Positions 1-9,173 of a DNA stretch of 33,869 nucleotides are shown here, in pieces. How positions within the stretch are numbered: position 1 is the first letter of the stretch; each line of letters begins with the position of its first letter. Below the pieces are notes generated by a model that saw only the letters and a program-made list of their open reading frames with translations, did no database searches and was not told the origin of the DNA. The stretch is from an uncultured Bacteroidota bacterium (GTDB lineage: Bacteria > Bacteroidota > Bacteroidia > Flavobacteriales > Flavobacteriaceae): the NCBI GenBank assembly GCA_902593075.1, contig CACJHA010000015.1:1-33869 (forward strand), in the 5' to 3' direction. The translations under genes were made by a program, and so were the position numbers.

Positions 1-670
1 AAAGCTTTACGATAACACCTATATATTTTTTTACAGTGACCATGGCGGACCTTTCCCAAGGCACAAAAGAGCTATTTATGAAACAGGAACAAAGGTTCCA
101 TTAATTATAAAATTCCCTAAAAGATTTAAAACAGAAGATAAAAGAAATAATGATATGCTAAGTTTTATTGACTTTGCTCCTACAATACTATCTATAGCTG
201 GTATTGATATCCCTAAAATATATCAGGGCAAATCTTTCTTGGGTGCTAAAAAGTCTTTAAAAAAAAGAAGCTATTTATTTACGGCAAGTGATAGATTTGA
301 TGAATTAACCGACAGAATACGAGCTGTAAAAAGTAAAAGATTTAAGTACGTTAGAAACTATAATATTGAAAAGCCTCATGCCCTTAATGTGGTCTATAGG
401 ACTCAAATGAACTTGATGAAACATCTTAATGAATTAAATAAGTCTAATTCTCTTTCTTATAAACAGAAGCTTTGGTTTCAAGTTCCCAAAAGACCAGAAG
501 AATTTTATGATTTAGAGAATGATCCATTTGAATTAAATAATTTAATAGAGGATGAGAAATTCGCACCACACATCAATGAATTAAAATTGCAACTTGACTC
601 TTGGCTTAAGAATATAAATGACTTGGGTGGAATTCCAGAAAAAGAGCTTGCTAGGATTTTAGTAAAATGA
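1..670 (+). CDS. Sulfatase, C-terminal part (5' end outside window)
   Basis: This is the C-terminal part of a type I (S1) sulfatase, an enzyme that hydrolyses sulfate esters of glycans, probably in the periplasm. The ORF track starts at an internal ATG (155), but the frame is open back to base 2 and encodes the late metal-site motif FFYSDHGG followed by a stretch like the usual 'KRxIYExGxxVPLIIKxP' of sulfatases. The C-terminal half holds the family's closing pattern (RPEEFYDLENDPFELNNL), where the substrate-proximal subdomain sits. The N-terminal half with the C-x-P-S-R formylglycine site lies outside the window, so activity cannot be judged. The gene converges on susD of the SusC/SusD operon and, with the second sulfatase at 7550, suggests a sulfated-glycan locus. 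The sulfatase assignment is firm; the subfamily and substrate are not readable. Confidence 0.88.
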   Translation, partial: KLYDNTYIFFYSDHGGPFPRHKRAIYETGTKVPLIIKFPKRFKTEDKRNNDMLSFIDFAPTILSIAGIDIPKIYQGKSFLGAKKSLKKRSYLFTASDRFDELTDRIRAVKSKRFKYVRNYNIEKPHALNVVYRTQMNLMKHLNELNKSNSLSYKQKLWFQVPKRPEEFYDLENDPFELNNLIEDEKFAPHINELKLQLDSWLKNINDLGGIPEKELARILVK

Positions 671-685
671 TAAAATTAAAATAAA

Positions 686-711
686 AAAAGGTCGACAAAA
701 GCCAACCTTTT
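686..711. terminator. Bidirectional terminator-like hairpin between sulfatase and susD
   Basis: AAAAGGT (686-692) and ACCTTTT (705-711) are perfect 7-bp inverted arms around a 12-nt loop. The A-run on one side and T-run on the other would let the hairpin work on both strands. It sits in the short gap between two convergent genes, where a shared terminator is expected. The stem is weak in G+C, so this is a candidate only. Confidence 0.45.
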
Positions 712-751
712 CCTAAATTAATCAAACTTAATAAGTACGAAAAATTATTTA

Positions 752-2335
752 TTATCTGTATCCATTGTTCGTTGGGTCCGAATCCAACAACACTGGATTC
801 GTAAGTACCTCATTCAAAGGAATTGGATACTTTACATGTTTGGGCTGAATATTTGTTGCAGCACCTTCTGCATGTTTAGTAACCTTTGTATTTCTAACTG
901 TTTCCAAAAGTATTCCCCATCTAATTAAATCTTGCTTTCTATGCCCTTCTGCAAAGAGTTCGTATTTTCTTTCGTCATACATTTTCACTCTAAATTCTGC
1001 TTGAGAAAGACCACTCCACGGGCTGTCTGGTTCAAATGCTCTTTCACGAACTTTATTTACATATTGATATGCATTGTCGGGTCCATTAAGTTCATTTTCA
1101 CTCTCTGCGGCCATTAGATAAATATCCGCAAGCCTTATAAGAACAATATTTTCAGACTTAGCATTTCTTGGTTTGTCAATATTTAAGTTCATTAATTTAC
1201 CTATATAAACAAATTTTAATTGAATCCCTTCGTAATACTCCATAAAAGTTGCATCGTATCTGAGGTCTCCAGCTTCCCAATTGCTTTGTTTTCCAATATC
1301 AGGACAAGCTATACCTGCACCAAATCCGGTAAAGGACTGGTTATTTGCAGCAAGTGCAGCATTCAATGCATTTTTATCTCCTTTATTTTTAGGATTATCT
1401 TTAGCACGAGGATTGTACTCCTCAATCCAAAGATTGGTTTGTAAATTTCCACTGTTAATTGCACCGGTAGTATTTAAATGATTTGTTCCAAGAGCAGCGT
1501 CCCCGGCAAAGTCAACCCATAGAATATGTTCATTCTTTACCTCGTTATCAAGGGTTGTTTTATCATACGCATAGACATCTGCAAAATCATCCATTAATGT
1601 GTGAGGTGAGTTATTAATTATATCCACGCACTCAGCTAGACAAGAAGACCACTCTTTATCAAATAAATGAAATTTGGCTTTTAATGCAGCTGCCGCCCAC
1701 TTTGTCATTCTACCTAGGTCACCACCAGAATATGCGTCTGGTAAATAACTTTTAGCAAGAGATAGATCTTCCTTCATTCGTGTTCTTATCTCGCTCATTG
1801 GAGTTCGTGGAAGAACAGAAAGTTCATCCGTCCCCAATTCATCGGTAAAAAATGGAACATCTCCATAGAAACGGGTTAGATCATAGTAAGCCATCGCTCT
1901 TAACACATATAATTCTCCTATAAGCTGATTTTTTTCCTCTACAGTTAGTGCTTCTGCAGTTGAAATATTGGCAATAGCAGAATTTGCATTTCTTATAAGT
2001 AGATAAAACTCTTTCCAAGCCGCGTGCAAATCTCCATTCCCCTCCGTGTAAAGGTAATTATAGGGAGTTTGAATAACTTTTCTTTGAGGACAAACCTCGT
2101 CACTCCCGTACTGAACAGCGCCCCTGTAATTTCTGTTTCGGTATAGGTTTTGGTTATTTAATGTAGCATAAACACCATTTACTGCCATTTGAGCTTCATT
2201 AAGATTGTTATAGAAACCAGTTGGTGACAATCCACTTCTTAAATCTTCTTCTAAGAAATCTTTTTCACAACTAGATAAGACGATTAATAAAACTAGAATC
2301 ATCCAATTTATCGTATATGTTTTATAATTTTTCAT
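752..2335 (-). CDS. SusD/RagB family outer-membrane lipoprotein
   Basis: This is the surface glycan-binding lipoprotein that caps its SusC partner and delivers ligand to the TonB-dependent channel. The chosen start is the second ATG of the ORF (codon 9 of the 535-aa track ORF, which begins at 2359); it gives a compact signal peptide ending in the lipobox LSSC, followed by acidic residues. The family hallmarks are the N-terminal FLEEDLRSGLSPTGFY segment, a TPR-like helical middle (GELYVLRAMAYYDLTRFYGDVPFF) and the C-terminal SusD-like segment with ERKYELFAEGHRKQDLIRWG and KYPIPLNEV. About 527 aa is normal for the family. It lies 11 bp downstream of susC and is surely cotranscribed with it. The ligand cannot be read from the sequence; nearby sulfatases suggest a sulfated glycan. 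Confidence 0.95.
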   Translation of the reverse strand: MKNYKTYTINWMILVLLIVLSSCEKDFLEEDLRSGLSPTGFYNNLNEAQMAVNGVYATLNNQNLYRNRNYRGAVQYGSDEVCPQRKVIQTPYNYLYTEGNGDLHAAWKEFYLLIRNANSAIANISTAEALTVEEKNQLIGELYVLRAMAYYDLTRFYGDVPFFTDELGTDELSVLPRTPMSEIRTRMKEDLSLAKSYLPDAYSGGDLGRMTKWAAAALKAKFHLFDKEWSSCLAECVDIINNSPHTLMDDFADVYAYDKTTLDNEVKNEHILWVDFAGDAALGTNHLNTTGAINSGNLQTNLWIEEYNPRAKDNPKNKGDKNALNAALAANNQSFTGFGAGIACPDIGKQSNWEAGDLRYDATFMEYYEGIQLKFVYIGKLMNLNIDKPRNAKSENIVLIRLADIYLMAAESENELNGPDNAYQYVNKVRERAFEPDSPWSGLSQAEFRVKMYDERKYELFAEGHRKQDLIRWGILLETVRNTKVTKHAEGAATNIQPKHVKYPIPLNEVLTNPVLLDSDPTNNGYR

Positions 2336-2370
2336 TGCTTTATTTTTTCTATTTTTCATAATGATATTTT

Positions 2371-5300
2371 TTATAAGGTTAGATTAAATCCAAGTGCAAA
2401 TGAGGAGTTGTAAGGGTATCCTCCGTTAGCCACACCTTGTGCCAAACCGTCACCATAATTACTTTGCTCAGGGTCCCCATGGGTAAATTTAGTGAAGAGC
2501 AATAAGTTATTACCTGTTAAATAAACACTGGCTCTTTTCATTCCAGGGATATCTAAATCATATGTTAGAGTTACGTTTTTTAATCTTAAGAAAGAACCAT
2601 CTTGATACGAGACATCACTTCGCTGCTGGTAGTTTCCGAAACTTGAACCAGCTCTAGGAATGTCTGAGTTTTGATTTGAAGTAGTCCACCTATCCTTTAC
2701 AATTGGCAACAAATTACTTCTTGGGTCTCTTCCAAAATACCCTAGATGATAAGCTGCATTTAAAATCTCATTCCCATAAGATCCATGGAAAAAGAAATCA
2801 AGAGTAAAATCTTTATAGGTTAGTGTATTTCTTAAACCTCCGTAAAAATCTGGATTTGGATCTCCATGTACAACAAAATCAAGTTGATTAATTGCACCAT
2901 TCCCATCTAAATCAACATATCTAGGTCCTCCTAAAACACTACCTACAACACCATCGGCATCAATTTCAGCAGTGGTTCTATAGGTTCCAAGATACGTAGC
3001 ACCTAGATAAGCAGGTGCAGGATATCCTGGGATTATTCTAATACTTGGCCCTGTTGCTTGACCTGGAGAAGATAAATCAATCCATTCTGCACCGTCACCG
3101 ATTGAAATTACTTTGTTCTTATTTGCAGAAATAGTCAAATTTGTACTCCATGTGAAATCAGGTTTATCAATATTTAATGAATTAATGGTAAACTCAAACC
3201 CTTTATTTTCTATCTCACCAATATTTTCCAACCTGGTCTCTCCAGCTGTTCCTGGTATGGGTCTGTTGAGTAATAAATCTTTGGTCCTTTTATTGTAATA
3301 ATCTAGTTCCAAAGAGTATCTATTATTTAAAAACCCAACCTCTAATCCAATATCAGTTTGGGTTGTTGTTTCCCAATCTAAATTTGAGCTGGCTAAGTTT
3401 TCTAACAATACTGCATTGGAAACTTGATTATTTAAAAAAGTTACATAAGGGGTAAATCTTGACAGAGAGTTGTATGCTGGTACACCTTGTTCACCAACAA
3501 TACCGTAACTTGCTCTTAATTTTAGATTGCTTATGTAATCAACACTTTGCATAAAACTTTCCTGACCAATTCGCCAAGCTGCGCCAACAGATGGGAAAAA
3601 AGCATATTTATTGCCTTCTTCAAAAACCGAGGAACCATCTCTTCTTCCAACAAGGGTAAGTAAGTATTTGTCTTTGTAAGAGTAATTTATTCTTCCCAAA
3701 ATGGATTCAAATGTTCTTTTTTCATAGTTACTTGACACTGCATTTTGATTTGGATCAGAACCTAGAGCAAGATTGTTGAATGTAACTACGTCATTTACAA
3801 AACCATAGGCCCCTGATCTAGAAGACTCAAATGTGGTAATTTGAGATGTGTATCCAGCAAGGACTTTCAAAGAGTGTTCGTTAAACTCCTTGACGTAAGT
3901 AATCGTATTTTCATTTAATATATCTCTGCTATTTCTTGAAATAATACTAGCCTCACCATCTTGACCTTTTGCAACTCTATCTGGCAAGATTGTGGAAAAG
4001 TATTGGTTTCTTTTACTAAAATCAAGTCCTAACCCAATTGTAGATCTAAGTGTAAGTCCAGGAATAATATCATATTCAAAAAATGCATTGGTCAATAGAT
4101 TTGTAGTTAATGTATGATCAATCCTTTCATTTACATCTGCTAACGGATTTCGAAAAGGTGTATTTGCCACGGGATTTACACCATTATAAGTGCCATCGCT
4201 ATTGTAAACTTCTAAAAAAGGAGGCATTGCGTTTTGAACCTCTTGCCAGTTAACTTTGTTGTTTTCGATTTTTCTATCGGATAAGTTAAGTCTAAACCCA
4301 GTTCTAATTTTTTCATTAACATCAAAATCCATATTAGCTCTAAGAGTATACCTATTAAGACCTGATGATTCAATTATAGATTGTTCAGACCATCTATTTA
4401 AAGACACATAATAGTTGGATTTTTCAGAATTACCACTGAGTGTTATGTCGGTATTATTAACCTGTCCGTCTCTTGTTACCAAATCTACCCAATTTGTATT
4501 AGGAATAGTAGCTAAATCAAAAAGAGGGTCGATAGATGGATCATTTTCTCCATAACCACTAGCTCCATAAACCAAAGTTTCTGCCTCATTCCAGTAATTT
4601 GCAAAATCAGTAGAATTTAAATACTGAGGAGGATTTGCTATACTACTAAAACTTGTGTAATGATTTATTGACACATCAACATCTCCAGATTTTGCAGACT
4701 TCCCATTTTTAGTTTGAATTAAAATCACACCAGCAGCTCCTCTAGTTCCGTAAAGGGCCAGAGAACTCGCATCTTTTAAAACCTCGATGGATCGAATATC
4801 ATTAACGTTAATGTTTTGAAGATTAAAATCGGTCCCGGCAATAAAACCATCAATTACAAAAAGTGGGTTGTTATTACCTTGAATTGAACTTAATCCTCTA
4901 ATACGAATTGTAGGAGCAGATGATGGATCTCCATCAGGAGCAGTAACTTGAAGGCCTGCTGCTCTACCTTGAAGAAGATTGCTGACACTTGAAGCAGGCT
5001 GGTTTGACAAAGCATCCCCAGATACTTTTGCAATAGATGAAACCAGATCTTTCTTTCTGGTTGTTCCGTAACCCGTTATAATAATTTCCTCAAGTGATCC
5101 TTCCTCAGGGGAAAGAGATACATTAAAACTATCCCCATTAGATACATCAATTGACTGGTCGCCATAACCAACAAATGAGATGGTTAAAATGGCATCATCA
5201 TTTTCTAATTGAATAGAAAAATTACCGTCAAAGTCAGTTGTTGTTCCGTTATCGGTTCCTTGTTCTATAATAGTTGCTCCTGGGAGAGGAACTCCTTCAG

Positions 5301-5736
5301 AGTCAACCACTACACCGGTTACACTTCTTTGAATATTTTCAATCAAATCTTCCACCTTTTCAGCAACTGGATTTGAAACAACTTTTTTAAGAAAGACCAA
5401 ATTTTCACTTATTTGGTATTCTATTAAATTATTAAAAAGTGCACTGATTGTTTCCTCGATATTCTTTTTTTCTAATGATATTGATACCTTTTGATTGAAG
5501 TTGTAAATACTACTATCGAAAATAAATCTCAGTTTTGTGTTAGCTTCTATCTCATCCAATACATCAATAATTGAGGTGTCCTCAACGCTAATTGTAATTT
5601 CTGTTTGAGAATAAACATTACTGCTTGCGAAAGAATTAAATATAAAAGTAATTCCAAGAATTAATGAAAAAATAAAATTCCTTGCACGCAATCTTTTTTT
5701 CTGGTCGCGTTGAACGCTATTGCTATTTAAATTCAT
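2371..5736 (-). CDS. SusC/RagA-type TonB-dependent outer-membrane transporter with STN signalling domain
   Basis: This is the 1121-aa outer-membrane channel of the SusCD pair, powered by TonB. Domains in order: a signal peptide (about residues 18-44), an STN domain (about 46-118, SVEDTSIIDVLDEIEANTKL), a carboxypeptidase-regulatory-like beta domain (about 138-215, VTGVVVDSEGVPLPGATI), the plug (about 225-350, including PLFVIDGF and ALYGTRGAAGVILIQTK), and a 22-strand-type barrel ending in an aromatic/hydrophobic strand (FALGFNLTL). The STN domain is not present in every SusC; it marks transporters that contact a FecR anti-sigma factor in the periplasm. That fits the fecR gene immediately upstream (44-bp gap) and the ECF sigma gene beyond it. 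The substrate is unknown. Confidence 0.96.
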   Translation of the reverse strand: MNLNSNSVQRDQKKRLRARNFIFSLILGITFIFNSFASSNVYSQTEITISVEDTSIIDVLDEIEANTKLRFIFDSSIYNFNQKVSISLEKKNIEETISALFNNLIEYQISENLVFLKKVVSNPVAEKVEDLIENIQRSVTGVVVDSEGVPLPGATIIEQGTDNGTTTDFDGNFSIQLENDDAILTISFVGYGDQSIDVSNGDSFNVSLSPEEGSLEEIIITGYGTTRKKDLVSSIAKVSGDALSNQPASSVSNLLQGRAAGLQVTAPDGDPSSAPTIRIRGLSSIQGNNNPLFVIDGFIAGTDFNLQNINVNDIRSIEVLKDASSLALYGTRGAAGVILIQTKNGKSAKSGDVDVSINHYTSFSSIANPPQYLNSTDFANYWNEAETLVYGASGYGENDPSIDPLFDLATIPNTNWVDLVTRDGQVNNTDITLSGNSEKSNYYVSLNRWSEQSIIESSGLNRYTLRANMDFDVNEKIRTGFRLNLSDRKIENNKVNWQEVQNAMPPFLEVYNSDGTYNGVNPVANTPFRNPLADVNERIDHTLTTNLLTNAFFEYDIIPGLTLRSTIGLGLDFSKRNQYFSTILPDRVAKGQDGEASIISRNSRDILNENTITYVKEFNEHSLKVLAGYTSQITTFESSRSGAYGFVNDVVTFNNLALGSDPNQNAVSSNYEKRTFESILGRINYSYKDKYLLTLVGRRDGSSVFEEGNKYAFFPSVGAAWRIGQESFMQSVDYISNLKLRASYGIVGEQGVPAYNSLSRFTPYVTFLNNQVSNAVLLENLASSNLDWETTTQTDIGLEVGFLNNRYSLELDYYNKRTKDLLLNRPIPGTAGETRLENIGEIENKGFEFTINSLNIDKPDFTWSTNLTISANKNKVISIGDGAEWIDLSSPGQATGPSIRIIPGYPAPAYLGATYLGTYRTTAEIDADGVVGSVLGGPRYVDLDGNGAINQLDFVVHGDPNPDFYGGLRNTLTYKDFTLDFFFHGSYGNEILNAAYHLGYFGRDPRSNLLPIVKDRWTTSNQNSDIPRAGSSFGNYQQRSDVSYQDGSFLRLKNVTLTYDLDIPGMKRASVYLTGNNLLLFTKFTHGDPEQSNYGDGLAQGVANGGYPYNSSFALGFNLTL

Positions 5737-5780
5737 AAATTTTTCATGTTTGGTTATTAATAATTTTTTATTTATTTAGT

Positions 5781-6929
5781 TTATTTAATTATAATTTTAT
5801 TGTTGAACTTTTGATATTTAATATTATAAACTTCTTTTAAATATCCCATAACTTCATCGATTGATTCTTCTTCAACCACAATTGTGGCATTAAAAAAATT
5901 ATCTGATAGCTTTTTATTGTCGTTCGTAATAATTACGTTATACAACCTTTCAAGCTTTAAAATCATAGAGTCTATATTTTCATCTCTAAAAATAACTCTA
6001 CCATCAATCCAAGAGGTGTAAATTTTAGTGTTTACTTTCGAAATTTCTATTTCTTCGTTGGACTGATTTACGTTAGCTCTAAAACCCGGTTTTAAGCTAA
6101 CGATTTTTTGGTTATCTGAAAGCCCCTTCACTCCAAGACTTCCATCTACAAGTATTATTTCTGAAAAACTGTCTTCTTTATAACTTTTAACGTTAAATTG
6201 TGTTCCATAAACCTCTGTAATAGCATCGTTAGACACTACTTTAAAAATGTCTTTATTATTTTCAGAGATATTAAAAAAAGCTTCTCCATCTAAATAAACT
6301 TTTCTCTCCATCCCATTTATAAATTGAACAGGGAATTTTAAAGAGGATCCCGAATTTAGATTTACAATTGAGCCATCTGATAATTCAACATCAAATCTTT
6401 TGCCGTATGGTACAGTCAAGGTATTGTAAGAGAGTTTTTTAATATCTTTTTTTTGATTAAAAACTATTTTTTTTGATTCTTTTTTTATTACAATTTCGTC
6501 ATCTATTTGAATTAGTTTATCATCTAAATTCTCTAAAACAATTTGATTGCCATTAGAGGTTTGTAGAGTGACTTTATTTGGATCAAGCACCACCTTGTTT
6601 TCATATGTTGCCCCCTTGCGTATTTGATTATAGTAACCTACCGCAATAGAAATTGAGATTATGGCTGCATATTTAAAAATATTTTTAAAACTAAAATTTA
6701 GCTCCCTCTTTGTCTGCTGAGAATTTATTCTATCTTTAATTTCTTTAATTATTTTTTCTTGATTGGCTCTACTCATAGCTAAGTTTGAGAAATGATTTAT
6801 AGATATATAATCTTTAAAGACTTTTAAATTATTTTTTTTTTCAATCCATTTAAGAAGAAAATTTAGCTCCTCGACACTTGATTCGCAGTTAAGAAAATTA
6901 ATAATCTTCCTCTCAATTAATGGTGACAT
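5781..6929 (-). CDS. FecR family anti-sigma factor
   Basis: This 382-aa single-pass inner-membrane protein would hold the ECF sigma factor inactive until the SusC STN domain signals ligand. The layout is typical of Bacteroidota FecR: a cytoplasmic N-terminal anti-sigma region (about 1-80), one transmembrane segment (about 84-101, IFKYAAIISISIAVGYY), a periplasmic FecR domain (about 170-265, including TVPYGKRFDVELSDGSIVNLNSGSSLKFP and VYLDGEAFFNI), and a C-terminal DUF4974 segment (about 312-382). It is first in the fecR-susC-susD operon. Its sigma partner is not upstream in the same operon, the common arrangement, but divergent at 7027. The assignment is firm. Confidence 0.95.
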   Translation of the reverse strand: MSPLIERKIINFLNCESSVEELNFLLKWIEKKNNLKVFKDYISINHFSNLAMSRANQEKIIKEIKDRINSQQTKRELNFSFKNIFKYAAIISISIAVGYYNQIRKGATYENKVVLDPNKVTLQTSNGNQIVLENLDDKLIQIDDEIVIKKESKKIVFNQKKDIKKLSYNTLTVPYGKRFDVELSDGSIVNLNSGSSLKFPVQFINGMERKVYLDGEAFFNISENNKDIFKVVSNDAITEVYGTQFNVKSYKEDSFSEIILVDGSLGVKGLSDNQKIVSLKPGFRANVNQSNEEIEISKVNTKIYTSWIDGRVIFRDENIDSMILKLERLYNVIITNDNKKLSDNFFNATIVVEEESIDEVMGYLKEVYNIKYQKFNNKIIIK

Positions 6930-6937
6930 ATTATTAT

Positions 6938-6956
6938 TACGATTTTAAAAATCATA
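6938..6956. promoter_or_regulatory. Near-perfect palindrome in the fecR/sigma divergent gap
   Basis: GATTTT-A-AAAATC (6941-6953) is a perfect inverted repeat. It extends on both sides to 9-bp arms with one mismatch (TAC...ATA). It lies just upstream of the fecR start codon inside the 97-bp divergent region. It could be an operator, but AT-rich intergenic DNA yields such palindromes by chance. Confidence 0.25.
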
Positions 6957-7026
6957 ACCCTAATAGAATTAATTATATAGAACAAAAATTTTGAAACATT
7001 AATTTTTATATATAGTTTAACTTTAT

Positions 7027-7548
7027 ATGTCTGATTATAAACTTTCTAGAGATCTTAAAAATGGTGATGAAAAAGCATACATTAAAGCCGTAAGTTTGTA
7101 TAGTGACAAGTTGTTTGCTTACGCATTAAGCTTGTCTGGTGATCATGCTACTGCTGACGATTTAGTTCAGGAGGTTTTTATAAAGTTGTATGAATACAGA
7201 AAAAAAATTAACCCCAATTACTCACTCCAGTCATTTCTATACAAGTCTGTTTATCATAAATTCATTGATCTTTATTACAAGAATAAATCGAGATCTAAAT
7301 TACACGACTCTTATTTAAAATTATTGGATCAAATTGTAAACGATACCCCTATAGAAGAATTTGAAATAAAACTTAAAAAAATCATCGCTAGTATTGAAAA
7401 GCTGCCTTCAAAAACAAAAGAGATATTTAAACTAAGCAAGCAAAGTGGTTTAACAAATAAAGAAATATCGAAATTTTTAGATATTTCAATTAAAACAGTT
7501 GAATTTCATATAACGAAATCATATAAATTTTTAAGAACCCAAATTTGA
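7027..7548 (+). CDS. ECF sigma-70 factor (FecI/SigFR-like)
   Basis: This is a 173-aa extracytoplasmic-function RNA polymerase sigma factor. Sigma region 2 covers about residues 10-80 (HATADDLVQEVFIKLYEYRKKI, then FLYKSVYHKFIDLYY). Region 4 covers about 115-170, with the helix-turn-helix TNKEISKFLDISIKTVEFHI. Regions 1 and 3 are absent, as in all ECF factors. It is divergent from fecR, its likely anti-sigma partner, and its stop codon is 1 bp before the ATG of a sulfatase, so the two are almost certainly cotranscribed. The likely targets are the fecR-susC-susD operon and its own operon. Confidence 0.93.
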   Translation: MSDYKLSRDLKNGDEKAYIKAVSLYSDKLFAYALSLSGDHATADDLVQEVFIKLYEYRKKINPNYSLQSFLYKSVYHKFIDLYYKNKSRSKLHDSYLKLLDQIVNDTPIEEFEIKLKKIIASIEKLPSKTKEIFKLSKQSGLTNKEISKFLDISIKTVEFHITKSYKFLRTQI

Positions 7549-7549
7549 T

Positions 7550-9163
7550 ATGAAATATTTCTACTTCACTATTTCTATTCTGGCCTTTATTATTAGCTGT
7601 GACAAAAAAAAAGAATCTAAAATCAAACCAAACATTTTATTTATAATGTCTGATGATCACGCATATCAAGCTATTAGTGCTTACAGCAATTCTCTTACCC
7701 AAACACCTAACATTGACAGAATTGCCAATGAGGGAATGATATTCAGTAATGCTTGTGTTACAAATTCTATATGTGCCCCGTCAAGAGCTGTAATCTTAAC
7801 AGGCAAACATAGCCATTTAAACGGGAAAATTGATAACCATGCAAAATTTGATGACACACAGTTAACTTTCCCTCAGCTTTTTCAAGAAAATGGTTACCAA
7901 ACAGCGATGTTTGGGAAACTTCATTTTGGGAACAATCCTAAAGGAGTTGACGATTTTTTAATTCTTCCAGGACAAGGGGACTACATAAATCCAAGATTTA
8001 TTGGTAAAGAAAAGGACACCATAATTACAGGATATGTTACAGATATTATCACTGACTTGACTTTAAATTGGTTTAAAAATAAAAGAGATAATAGTAAACC
8101 ATTTTTAATGATGTATTTGCATAAAGCACCGCATAGAGCATGGTGGCCAAGTCCAGAGAAGTTTGCCGAATTTTATGAAAAAAGATTCCCTGAACCCAAA
8201 ACCTTATTTGATGATTATAAAGGAAGAGGGGCTGCAGCAAAAAGTGCTGAAATGAATATTTTCAATCATATGCAATACATGCATGACAGTAAAGTAAGGC
8301 CATCAACTATTGAAGAGATGGGTAAAGTTGAGCCAGAAATTCAATATGTAACTGGCAAAGGAAAGATAGTAAAGCCAACAGCTCAAAGATTCTATGGGCC
8401 TTTTAATAGAGCCAATGATGAGCAAAAAAGAAAATATAATATTACGTTAGACAAAATAAGTAAAGACTTCAAAGAAAATTGGCCAAAAATGAATGATAAA
8501 GAAAAAATGAAATGGAAATATCAAAGATATATGCAAGATTATTTGGCTACCATTTCTTCCGTTGATGACAATGTGGGTAGGGTTTTGGATTATCTGAGGG
8601 AAAGTGGTTTAGAAGACAATACCATTGTGGTTTATACATCTGACCAGGGGTTTTATCTTGGAGAACACGGATGGTTTGATAAACGATTTATCTATGATGA
8701 ATCTTTTAAAACTCCCTTAATAATTAAATGGCCTAATGTTATTAAGCCTGGAACTACGAGCGAGGAAATGGTTCAGAACTTAGATTTTGCTCAAACTTTT
8801 CTAGAAGCGGCCATGATTGATGTTCCTGATGATATGCAGGGTGAAAGTCTTGTTCCATTGTTAAAAGGAGAATCTGATCAATGGAATAGAGAAGCAGTTT
8901 ATTATCATTATTATGAATATCCATCTGTTCATATGGTAAAAAGACATTACGGTATAGTAAGTAAAGAGTTCAAACTAGTTCATTTTTACAATGATATAGA
9001 TGAATGGGAATTGTACGATCGCATTAAAGATCCAGACGAGATGAACAATGTTTATAATAGCCCCGATTATAAAAAAGTTGTAGAAAAGCTTACACAAGAT
9101 TTAAAGGAAATGCGAAAAAAGTATAAAGATTCAGATTTACTGGATAAAAGTTTCATTTACTAA
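7550..9163 (+). CDS. Lipoprotein type I sulfatase
   Basis: This is a 537-aa S1-family sulfatase that would cleave sulfate esters from glycans. A short signal peptide ends in the lipobox IISC (Cys17). Metal-binding SDDH follows at residues 34-37. The formylglycine signature C-A-P-S-R is at 75-79, with Cys75 the residue oxidised by a sulfatase-maturating enzyme (none is encoded here). A later metal/substrate motif is TSDQGFYLGEHGWFDKR. The C-terminal subdomain carries EWELYDRIKDPDEMNN. All core residues look intact. The motif style (ILTGKHSHLNG, MYLHKAPHRAWWPSPE) recalls GlcNAc-6-O-sulfatase-like subfamilies, but that is resemblance only. Being 1 bp behind the ECF sigma gene ties its expression to substrate sensing by the SusC/FecR pair. 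Confidence 0.95.
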   Translation: MKYFYFTISILAFIISCDKKKESKIKPNILFIMSDDHAYQAISAYSNSLTQTPNIDRIANEGMIFSNACVTNSICAPSRAVILTGKHSHLNGKIDNHAKFDDTQLTFPQLFQENGYQTAMFGKLHFGNNPKGVDDFLILPGQGDYINPRFIGKEKDTIITGYVTDIITDLTLNWFKNKRDNSKPFLMMYLHKAPHRAWWPSPEKFAEFYEKRFPEPKTLFDDYKGRGAAAKSAEMNIFNHMQYMHDSKVRPSTIEEMGKVEPEIQYVTGKGKIVKPTAQRFYGPFNRANDEQKRKYNITLDKISKDFKENWPKMNDKEKMKWKYQRYMQDYLATISSVDDNVGRVLDYLRESGLEDNTIVVYTSDQGFYLGEHGWFDKRFIYDESFKTPLIIKWPNVIKPGTTSEEMVQNLDFAQTFLEAAMIDVPDDMQGESLVPLLKGESDQWNREAVYYHYYEYPSVHMVKRHYGIVSKEFKLVHFYNDIDEWELYDRIKDPDEMNNVYNSPDYKKVVEKLTQDLKEMRKKYKDSDLLDKSFIY

Positions 9164-9173
9164 AAAATAATAT

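Noticed and set aside
155-157. ATG at 155 as the true start of the first sulfatase
   Set aside because: The frame is open upstream and encodes the SDHGG sulfatase motif, so the gene is truncated by the window edge rather than starting here.
932-1481. Plus-strand ORFs of 61, 74 and 66 aa inside susD
   Set aside because: They are opposite-strand shadows of a well-supported SusD frame, and their translations are Cys/Phe-rich without family signals.
3113-3298. 61-aa plus-strand ORF inside susC
   Set aside because: It lies antisense within the strongly supported barrel-coding frame.
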